Positions 1 to 4,887 of a DNA stretch of 6,519 bases are shown here, one piece after another. The stretch lies in NCBI GenBank assembly GCA_030669775.1, contig DAOVCZ010000111.1:1-6519 (forward strand), read 5' to 3'. How positions within the stretch are numbered: position 1 is the first letter of the stretch; each line of letters begins with the position of its first letter. Both the position numbers and the translations under genes were made by a program. The notes below the pieces were generated by a model. That model did no database searches and was not told the DNA's origin. It worked only from the letters and a program-made list of their open reading frames with translations. This DNA comes from Chloroflexota bacterium. Its GTDB lineage: Bacteria > Chloroflexota > Anaerolineae > Anaerolineales > UBA4823.

Positions 1-862
1 AAAGCAGTCCATGTAAAAGTTCTGCGAGCTTATTTGCCTGTTCTAAAGTATCGTTTACATCCAGGATTAACGCCCATTCAAATGTGATTCGCCTATGTGT
101 TGTGTTGACATATTCCCTGCAGGCATCCATCAGGTCTCGCAGCGGATACCTCTTGTTTATTGGCAGGATTGAATTTCTTAATTCGTCTTCCGCAGCATGC
201 AAAGAGATGGCAAGATTTATCTGACGTCGTTCTTTGGCAAAGCGGAGTATTTGGGGGATTAACCCGACTGTCGATATCGTAAAACGGCGAGCCCCCATAT
301 TCATTCCCTTGGGGTGATTCAAGCGGTCGATAGCGGCCATTGTATTATCATAATTATGGAACGGTTCGCCCATGCCCATCACGACAATATTGGTGAGGCT
401 CTCATCGTTCTCTCTTAGAGACCGCTTGTATAAAACAATCTGTTCAACGATCTCCCCGCTGGTCAGGTGCCGACCGAATCCCATTTGACCTGTGGCACAA
501 AAAACACATCTCAGGGCACATCCTGATTGTGTAGATATGCATAATGTGCGCCGTTTCTCATAACGCATCAACACTGTTTCAATCGCCAGATTATCTAAAA
601 GGCGAAATAATGTTTTTTCCGTTTGGTCGTCTGCAGAATGCAGGGTTTTCTCTGCGAATAGATTGCTAAAGGTAAAGTGATCTTTTAACTTTATCCGCAA
701 ACTTTTAGGGATGTTTGAGATCTCATCCGGATTAACTTTCAACCCCTGGTACATACCACGCCAAACCTGATCGACCCGGTAACCAGGTTCTCCCCAGCTG
801 ACCAAAAGATTTTTTAATTCCGTCAGATCGTAATCGAAGAAATTAGGTTTTTCAGCGATCAT
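1..862 (-). CDS. rlmN: RlmN, dual-specificity 23S rRNA/tRNA adenine-C2 methyltransferase (radical SAM), 3' end cut by window edge
   Basis: RlmN is a cytoplasmic radical SAM enzyme that methylates C2 of A2503 in 23S rRNA and, in E. coli, A37 of some tRNAs. Translation of the minus strand gives 287 residues before the window ends. Visible: an N-terminal accessory domain (about 1-100, with YRVDQVWRGMY near 28-38), the CX3CX2C cluster motif CALRCVFC (Cys115, 119, 122), the SAM-binding GMGEP (163-167), ISTVG (196-200) and an AISLHA segment (218-223). The family is usually about 340-385 residues, so some 60-90 C-terminal residues lie outside, including the cysteine that carries the methyl group in E. 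coli. The ATG overlaps the stop of the upstream HAD gene as ATGA, and no convincing Shine-Dalgarno sequence precedes it, which suggests translational coupling. The close homologue Cfr differs mainly in substrate site; nothing here favours Cfr, and the housekeeping context favours RlmN. Confidence 0.95.
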   Translation of the reverse strand, partial: MIAEKPNFFDYDLTELKNLLVSWGEPGYRVDQVWRGMYQGLKVNPDEISNIPKSLRIKLKDHFTFSNLFAEKTLHSADDQTEKTLFRLLDNLAIETVLMRYEKRRTLCISTQSGCALRCVFCATGQMGFGRHLTSGEIVEQIVLYKRSLRENDESLTNIVVMGMGEPFHNYDNTMAAIDRLNHPKGMNMGARRFTISTVGLIPQILRFAKERRQINLAISLHAAEDELRNSILPINKRYPLRDLMDACREYVNTTHRRITFEWALILDVNDTLEQANKLAELLHGLL

Positions 863-1662
863 TTCAGGTCGTCGATCAATTGAGTAAGATTGGGAGCAAT
901 GTATGTCGGTTGGTAGTCGAATGATGCTGCTGTCGATTCATCTGAGACACCAGTAAGAACCAGCGCGGTTTGACAACCAGCTTCAATCCCCGCAGCAATA
1001 TCAGTCGGCATTTGATCGCCGACGACCAGAGCATTTATCGGTTCTATCTGAAGATCATCTATGGCAATCTTGTACATGCTAGGTGCTGGTTTACCCATGA
1101 TGATTGGTTTTCTTCCAGTCGCAGCTTCCAGTGCGGCTAATATCGCACCTGTACCCGGTACATATCCTTCCGGTGTAGGGAGAGATGGGTCAGGATTTGT
1201 CCCAAGAAATGTGACTCCGGCGCGAATAAATGTTGAAGCCAGTTTGAGTTTTTGATATGTAAGTTCTCGATCGAGGCTGGCGATAACCGCGATTGGCTTT
1301 TCAATTGACTGCCAGAAACCATGCTCCTCAAGCGAATTGAATAAACCGACTTCGCCAATGATGTACACCGGACCACCCGAGGGATAACTTTCCTTAAGAT
1401 ACAAAGCTGTTGCCAGACCTGAGTTAATTATCTGACCTTGATCTGCGTTAACACCAAATGCAGCCAATTTCTCAACATACTGCGAGACTGACCGTGTTGC
1501 GTTATTGGTAACAAAAACTGTTTTCCAATCAAGTTGATCAATTTTCTTGAATAATGCAGGAAGATCCCCGATGGGTTCTGTGTCGCGCCACAAGACACCA
1601 TCCATATCCAGAATTAGCGCTTTAATTGGGTGCCTACTAGTCATATCGTGTTGATCGTTCAA
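859..1662 (-). CDS. HAD-IIA family phosphatase (NagD/phosphoglycolate phosphatase-like)
   Basis: A cytoplasmic haloacid dehalogenase-superfamily phosphatase of subclass IIA, 267 residues, the normal length for NagD-like enzymes. The four HAD motifs are present: DMDGVLW with nucleophile Asp19 and acid/base Asp21; VTNNAT with Thr52; GKPAP with Lys191; and GDQMPTDIAAG with the Mg-binding Asp216 and Asp221. The IIA cap segment is also clear: TNPD at 155-158, then PEGYVPGTGA (164-173). Family members hydrolyse small sugar phosphates, nucleotides, phosphoglycolate or 4-nitrophenyl phosphate; the exact substrate cannot be read from sequence. The start is TTG at 1662, because an AGAGAG element lies 7 bases upstream; the ATG at codon 7 has no such element and the next ATG (codon 20) lies inside motif I. 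It is the first gene of a two-gene unit with rlmN (4-base ATGA overlap). The pairing suggests co-expression, not a shared pathway. Confidence 0.9.
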   Translation of the reverse strand: MNDQHDMTSRHPIKALILDMDGVLWRDTEPIGDLPALFKKIDQLDWKTVFVTNNATRSVSQYVEKLAAFGVNADQGQIINSGLATALYLKESYPSGGPVYIIGEVGLFNSLEEHGFWQSIEKPIAVIASLDRELTYQKLKLASTFIRAGVTFLGTNPDPSLPTPEGYVPGTGAILAALEAATGRKPIIMGKPAPSMYKIAIDDLQIEPINALVVGDQMPTDIAAGIEAGCQTALVLTGVSDESTAASFDYQPTYIAPNLTQLIDDLK

Positions 1663-1669
1663 TTGTTAT

Positions 1670-1675
1670 CTCTCT
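1670..1675 (-). promoter_or_regulatory. Ribosome binding site for the TTG start of the HAD phosphatase gene
   Basis: On the minus strand AGAGAG sits 7 bases before the TTG codon at 1662-1660. The in-frame ATG six codons further on lacks any purine-rich element at the right distance, so this site decides the start in favour of TTG. The match to anti-Shine-Dalgarno is partial (GAG core). Confidence 0.55.
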
Positions 1676-1689
1676 AGTATTGTAGTTGA

Positions 1690-1726
1690 AAATAACAAAA
1701 GCCGGATGGTGATCTATACCATCCGG
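1690..1726 (-). terminator. Rho-independent terminator after clpP
   Basis: A perfect 9-bp stem (CCGGATGGT at 1702-1710 pairing with ACCATCCGG at 1718-1726) closes a 7-base loop. Read on the minus strand it is followed by a T-rich tail, CTTTTGTTATTTTC (1701-1688). It lies about 30 bases beyond the clpP stop, ends the tig-clpP transcript and insulates the HAD-rlmN unit. The other direction has only TTTG after the stem, so it works mainly on the minus strand. Confidence 0.88.
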
Positions 1727-1757
1727 TTTGAATTATTGGGTGATTGGCCCTGAAGAA

Positions 1758-2378
1758 TTATTCTTCTTCATCTTCCTTGGGTTGAGCCTCGAGCACTTCA
1801 TCCACTAAACCATAATCGACAGCTGCATTTGCATCCATCCAGAAGTCTCTTTCAGTATCTCTTTCGATTACATCCTCTGGTTGGCCAGTGTGAATCATAA
1901 GTATCTCATTCAACTTTGTACGTAAGCGAAGGAACTCTTTAGCCTGAATCTCGATATCAGTCACCTGACCTTGTGCACCGCCTAATGGTTGGTGCAGGTG
2001 AATGGTCGCATGCGGCAACGCATATCGCTGACCTTTCGTCCCAGCAGCGAGCAGAACCGTACCGAAAGAGGCTGTGACGCCAACTGCAACCGTACTTATC
2101 GGATTGGAGATCATTTGCATAGCATCATAAATCGCTAATCCGGCATACACCTGTCCACCTGGGGAATTGATATACATATTAATCGGCGCATCCCGATCTT
2201 CTTGATTCAAGTAAAGCAGCTGCGCAACAATTAAATTTGCTACTTGATCAGTAAGAGGTGTGCCCAGAAATATCAATCGATTACGCAGTAATAAAGAGTA
2301 GATATCGAATGCGCGTTCTCCCCGTCCTGTGGTTTCAATCACCATTGGGATCAGTGAATTGATGTCCGAAATGTTCAT
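1758..2378 (-). CDS. clpP: ClpP, ATP-dependent Clp protease proteolytic subunit
   Basis: ClpP is a serine peptidase (family S14) that forms a barrel of two heptameric rings and degrades proteins fed to it by Clp ATPases such as ClpX. The 206-residue protein has normal length. The catalytic triad is intact and correctly spaced: Ser104 in GVTASFG, His129 in HLHQPLGG and Asp178 in RDTERDFWM (steps of 25 and 49 residues, the same as in E. coli ClpP). Other family landmarks are YINSPGG (69-75) and GLVDEVL near the end. The C-terminus is short and acidic (KEDEEE). The ATG at 2378 has GGAAGG 9 bases upstream. The gene follows tig by 144 bases with no clear terminator, the common tig-clpP order, so co-transcription is likely. 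The next gene is not clpX: a terminator follows, so the unfoldase gene must be elsewhere. Confidence 0.97.
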   Translation of the reverse strand: MNISDINSLIPMVIETTGRGERAFDIYSLLLRNRLIFLGTPLTDQVANLIVAQLLYLNQEDRDAPINMYINSPGGQVYAGLAIYDAMQMISNPISTVAVGVTASFGTVLLAAGTKGQRYALPHATIHLHQPLGGAQGQVTDIEIQAKEFLRLRTKLNEILMIHTGQPEDVIERDTERDFWMDANAAVDYGLVDEVLEAQPKEDEEE

Positions 2379-2439
2379 TGATTTTTTCCTTCCTTGGAGT
2401 AATTTGAAATCTGAGGTATGTAAGAATTGTGAAAGTAAA

Positions 2440-2473
2440 TCATCCCTCCGATTTTATCGGAAATCCAGGATGA
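2440..2473 (-). repeat. Interrupted hairpin in the tig-clpP spacer
   Basis: TCCGAT (2447-2452) and ATCGGA (2456-2461) form a perfect 6-bp stem with a TTT loop. Outside it TCATCC (2440-2445) pairs with GGATGA (2468-2473), with a bulge on each side. Minus-strand sequence after the hairpin has no run of T, so it is not a convincing intrinsic terminator. It could be an attenuator, an mRNA-processing or stability element that lets clpP be expressed at a different level from tig, or chance. The rest of the 144-base spacer shows no convincing promoter. Confidence 0.45.
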
Positions 2474-2522
2474 ATTTTATAAGAATCTTGATAGAAATCT
2501 TCTCGCATCCTAAGATTATGAA

Positions 2523-4064
2523 TTACTCTGCAGCTTCCTGATCCACCTCAACTTCTTCCTGATCAGCCCCTGGTTGTTCACCTTCACTTTCTTCGTCATC
2601 TACTTCAGACTCTTGAACAGATTCAAGTTCTTCATGTTCTCCGATATGCTCTTCTACCTTTGCATCATCAGCGAGGGCTTCAGCTTCGTCTGTTGCGCTC
2701 TCATCTTCATCCTCCGAGATCGTTTCTGTTTCTAGTTCTCCCTTAGCGACAGTTCGCAGATATTCGAGAGTGCGATTCATCCGCAATTCAGCGTAAATAT
2801 TGCCCGCCAAATTCACCATTGCATTTGGAGTGTCAAACTGCTTACGGTCGGAATCCGACATATAGCTAGTGATCGAATCTAGGGTCCGCTCGGTCTCTTG
2901 TTGGAGCTCTTCCTCGCTGACTTCGATCTCTTCTTTTTGGGCAATTTCCAACAAAATTAAGGAACGATTAACGCGGGTTTCTGCAACCGGAGTGGCCTCA
3001 TCCCGTAAACCTTGCTCATCCATATCGCGGGTTTTAAGATAGATATCCATATCAAGACCTTGATTGGCTAGACGACTTTCAAGCTGCTGGATGACATTGT
3101 TTAATTCATTTTCCAGCATTTGGGGCGGATATTTGATGGATGATCCCTCTATTATTGCATCTAGTATTTGATCATCATACTCTGCGTTGTATGTCTCATC
3201 AGAACGTTGTTCCAGGCTTTCACGAATTTCCTTTTGCAGGGCTTCCAGGTCCTCATATTCACCAAGTGACTGGGCAAATTCATCGTCCAGTTCGGGAAGA
3301 ATTCTGGCTTTAACATCCTCTACCTGGATCGAGAATTCAGCGGTCACATCCTGTAGTGTCTCGAATTGTGAATCTTCGGGGTATGCATAGATTAGCGTCT
3401 TATCTTCACCAGCTGCCATCCCTACCAATTCTCTCGAAAAACCGTCAAAAGGCCACTCAGTGGATCTATCCGCTTCCTCATCGGCGATAATTACTGATGT
3501 TGATCGCTCCCCGATCAGGTTTCCATCTTCACTTTCACCATCTTCTTCGAAGCGCCTTGCGGATAGCTTGATATAGATATGATCGCCAGCTTCTGCCTGG
3601 CGGTCAACCGTCTCCTCTACTGCCTGTCGTTGCCGAAAATCCTCTTCGACAGCTTCCACCTCTTGATCAGTAATTTCAGGTGGCTCATAAGGGAAGCGAA
3701 TTTCGTGATAATCACTAAGCTCAACCTCAGACATTAAGGGAACGATAAATTCGAGGGTTAACGGTTCAAGGCTGGCAACATTCTCGAGATTTCCCGGACC
3801 ATAAGGTTCTATTTCAGCCTTTTCGATAACTTCAGGATAGATATCATTAACAATAATTTCGAGGCTTTCCTCGAACAAAACCTCATCCCCAACCTGCCTT
3901 TGGATCACCTGATAGGGTGCTTTCCCTGGACGAAATCCAGGTACTTTGATCCGTTTGGCGATTTTTTTTGCGGCTTTCCTTTTTGCTCCTTCTAATTGAT
4001 CGTAATCGACTTCAACAGTCAGTTTTACTTGATGATCTTCCAGATTTTCAGCATCTATTTTCAA
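2523..4064 (-). CDS. tig: Trigger factor, ribosome-associated chaperone, with extended acidic C-terminal tail
   Basis: Trigger factor binds the ribosome near the exit tunnel and shields nascent chains. Domains in order: the N-terminal ribosome-binding domain (about 1-115) with the signature GFRPGKAP (43-50); a PPIase/FKBP-like domain (about 155-250), which looks divergent and carries an acidic insert near 172-182; and the helical C-terminal chaperone domain (about 255-442). The last 71 residues (443-513) contain 34 Asp/Glu and one Lys, so the protein is 513 residues against the usual 430-450 or so. The start is TTG at 4064, with GAGGG 8 bases upstream. No other start is possible without losing the conserved domain, since the next methionine is residue 111. 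An extended -10 promoter lies about 30 bases upstream. It is probably co-transcribed with clpP, giving nascent-chain folding and degradation in one unit. Confidence 0.96.
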   Translation of the reverse strand: MKIDAENLEDHQVKLTVEVDYDQLEGAKRKAAKKIAKRIKVPGFRPGKAPYQVIQRQVGDEVLFEESLEIIVNDIYPEVIEKAEIEPYGPGNLENVASLEPLTLEFIVPLMSEVELSDYHEIRFPYEPPEITDQEVEAVEEDFRQRQAVEETVDRQAEAGDHIYIKLSARRFEEDGESEDGNLIGERSTSVIIADEEADRSTEWPFDGFSRELVGMAAGEDKTLIYAYPEDSQFETLQDVTAEFSIQVEDVKARILPELDDEFAQSLGEYEDLEALQKEIRESLEQRSDETYNAEYDDQILDAIIEGSSIKYPPQMLENELNNVIQQLESRLANQGLDMDIYLKTRDMDEQGLRDEATPVAETRVNRSLILLEIAQKEEIEVSEEELQQETERTLDSITSYMSDSDRKQFDTPNAMVNLAGNIYAELRMNRTLEYLRTVAKGELETETISEDEDESATDEAEALADDAKVEEHIGEHEELESVQESEVDDEESEGEQPGADQEEVEVDQEAAE

Positions 4065-4072
4065 TTTCTCAT

Positions 4073-4077
4073 CCCTC
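4073..4077 (-). promoter_or_regulatory. Ribosome binding site for the TTG start of tig
   Basis: GAGGG on the minus strand lies 8 bases before TTG at 4064-4062. An ATG closer to it (ATGAGA, at 4072) is out of frame and meets a stop after two codons, so TTG is the real start. Confidence 0.7.
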
Positions 4078-4094
4078 AGCAGTTAGAATAACCC

Positions 4095-4109
4095 AGTGAT
4101 TATATCACT
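4095..4109 (-). promoter_or_regulatory. tig promoter: extended -10 inside a 6-3-6 palindrome
   Basis: On the minus strand TGATATAAT (4107-4099) is a perfect extended -10 element (TGN followed by TATAAT). A weak -35 match, CTGAAA, lies 18 bases before TATAAT. Transcription would begin near 4092, giving a leader of about 28 bases with the GAGGG site correctly placed. The -10 overlaps a perfect inverted repeat, AGTGAT-TAT-ATCACT (4095-4109), which could be an operator whose occupation would block the promoter. No known operator consensus is recognised; it is not the HrcA CIRCE element. Confidence 0.6.
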
Positions 4110-4197
4110 TTCAATTTAATCATTTCAGGATGCATTCTTGCATATTGATCCTTTGTCAAGTAGCTTTGTTTTGTAATTCGATTTAGGGAAATTACAG

Positions 4198-4279
4198 TGG
4201 GGAAGGAGGGAGTCGAACCCTCACGCCTTGCGGCACGTGATCCTAAGTCACGCCTGTCTGCCAATTCCAGCACTTCCCC
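4198..4279 (-). tRNA. tRNA-Leu, anticodon UAG (reads CUA)
   Basis: All parts of a class II tRNA fold. The acceptor stem is GGGGAAG (4279-4273) with CTTCCCC (4205-4199) and discriminator A at 4198. The D-arm has a 3-bp stem CTG/CAG with GG in the loop. The anticodon stem is CGTGA/TCACG around the loop CTTAGGA, giving anticodon TAG. The long variable arm is GCC-GCAA-GGC, and the T-arm is GAGGG/CCCTC around TTCGACT. The long variable arm, discriminator A and anticodon all agree on leucine. CCA is not encoded (CTG follows the discriminator), so it must be added after transcription. Total length is 82 bases. It lies 133 bases before the tig start, with its own strong promoter and no clear terminator after it, so some transcripts may continue into tig. 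Confidence 0.97.
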
Positions 4280-4295
4280 GGTGTATGTCAGAGAG

Positions 4296-4324
4296 ATTAT
4301 AAGCCGATGGTCATCCAACGTCAA
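4296..4324 (-). promoter_or_regulatory. Sigma-70 promoter of tRNA-Leu
   Basis: On the minus strand TTGACG (4324-4319) and TATAAT (4301-4296) are separated by exactly 17 bases: five of six matches at -35 and a perfect -10. The tRNA begins 16 bases after the -10, leaving a 5' leader of roughly 8-10 bases for RNase P to remove. This is the strongest promoter in the window and could also supply tig-clpP by read-through. Confidence 0.88.
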
Positions 4325-4333
4325 TAATTTGGA

Positions 4334-4339
4334 TATAAT
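4334..4339 (+). promoter_or_regulatory. Candidate -10 of the plus-strand gene, divergent from the tRNA promoter
   Basis: TATAAT lies on the plus strand. A start near 4346 would give a leader of about 46 bases to the TTG at 4392. No good -35 is found 16-19 bases upstream (candidates such as TCATCC are poor), so recognition may depend on the -10 alone or an activator. The element is only 10 bases from the -35 of the divergent tRNA promoter, so the two polymerases would compete. Confidence 0.4.
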
Positions 4340-4381
4340 GGAGACTAACTTATATTCAAGATCAAAATCATCGAGCCTGTC

Positions 4382-4386
4382 GGAGG
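4382..4386 (+). promoter_or_regulatory. Ribosome binding site for the TTG start at 4392
   Basis: GGAGG is followed by a 5-base spacer and TTG (4392-4394). The only upstream in-frame ATG (4338) overlaps the candidate -10 and has no comparable site, so this element decides the start. Confidence 0.6.
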
Positions 4387-4391
4387 CTAAA

Positions 4392-4814
4392 TTGACCCGC
4401 ATTATCAAACTGGATGGGGTTGGAAAGCAAAGAAAAAGATTGACCAGAGAAGTTGTGTTGGCGATCAGGGAATTAATGCATCAGGAAGAGGTAAATGAAG
4501 ATACCAAAGATCTAGCTGCTTTTATCGCCCTTAATCTCGAGGCGATTTACCAGACAATCGATCTCACTGTCGCAGCCTGGGAAAAACGCAATTACTGGGT
4601 AAAAGCCGATCGATTTAGGCTTGAATGGGCTTGGAGTGGGGTGCTTGCCCAAGAGATGCGGGTTGCAATCCTCGAGGAGGATTGGCAATTAGTTGCATTA
4701 ACATCAGCCAAGGCAGCGCAAAAATTAAGTAACGTTCAAGTACCAAAGCGACATCGCATGGGAGAACCTTGGCATGGAGCTTGGGCAGAGTTCGAAAAAT
4801 CATATGAGGTTTAA
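4392..4814 (+). CDS. Conserved hypothetical protein, 140 residues, probably mainly helical
   Basis: I do not assign a function. The protein is soluble, with no signal peptide or membrane segment. It opens with a basic stretch (TRIIKLDGVGKQRKRLTREV, 2-21). It then has helical-looking segments: 20-32, 37-65 (an acidic, aliphatic region containing DLAAFIALNLEAI) and 68-112 with conserved-looking tryptophans (Trp63, 69, 79, 81, 98). It ends in a basic and aromatic tail (VPKRHRMGEPWHGAWAEF, 117-134). It resembles small conserved proteins I associate with Chloroflexota, which is memory only. The start is TTG at 4392, preceded by GGAGG at 5 bases. The alternative ATG at 4338 would add 18 Ser-rich residues, overlap the likely promoter and lack a ribosome site. 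Reading further upstream would run across the tRNA antisense and is not real. The gene diverges from tRNA-Leu/tig and converges on the radical SAM gene, so it is monocistronic. Confidence 0.75.
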   Translation: MTRIIKLDGVGKQRKRLTREVVLAIRELMHQEEVNEDTKDLAAFIALNLEAIYQTIDLTVAAWEKRNYWVKADRFRLEWAWSGVLAQEMRVAILEEDWQLVALTSAKAAQKLSNVQVPKRHRMGEPWHGAWAEFEKSYEV

Positions 4815-4831
4815 CCGCTCTTTCCAAATCT

Positions 4832-4849
4832 AGCACCACCAGGTGTTTT
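4832..4849 (+). terminator. Weak candidate terminator of the plus-strand gene
   Basis: AGCACC (4832-4837) and GGTGTT (4842-4847) can form a 6-bp stem with one G-U pair and an ACCA loop; TTTT covers 4846-4849. It lies 17 bases after the stop and between two convergent genes, the expected place. The stem is short and the T tract overlaps it, so support is limited. Confidence 0.3.
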
Positions 4850-4887
4850 GATCTCCAATCTATCCCCACGCTTTATATAACCAAGAG

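Noticed and set aside
1..862. Cfr-type antibiotic-resistance methylase instead of RlmN
   Set aside because: The sequence and operon context are those of a housekeeping RlmN, and no mobile element or resistance context is present; the distinguishing C-terminal part is outside the window.
1679..1684. TACAAT on the minus strand as -10 of the HAD-rlmN promoter
   Set aside because: The -35 position holds ATCCGG, part of the terminator stem, and the implied start would fall in the Shine-Dalgarno sequence. The true promoter is not identified.
4130..4143. ATGCA-TTCT-TGCAT hairpin between the tRNA and tig
   Set aside because: A 5-bp stem with no T run and no evident role; consistent with chance.
4155..4160. 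Perfect TTGACA (minus strand) between the tRNA and tig as a -35
   Set aside because: No acceptable -10 lies 15-19 bases downstream (AATGCA at 17); the extended -10 at 4099-4107 is the better tig promoter.
4172..4194. GTAATT/AATTAC inverted repeat just after the tRNA as a terminator
   Set aside because: The 6-bp stem is AT-rich with an 11-base loop, and the minus strand continues with A-rich sequence, not a T run.
4197..4391. Extension of the plus-strand gene upstream from a GTG at 4197 (205 residues) or an ATG at 4338 (158 residues)
   Set aside because: The long form reads the tRNA gene antisense. The 4338 ATG overlaps the likely -10 and has no ribosome site, whereas GGAGG precedes TTG at 4392.
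4100..4408. Minus-strand ORF of 102 residues
   Set aside because: It runs through tRNA-Leu and both promoters and has no family resemblance; a chance frame.
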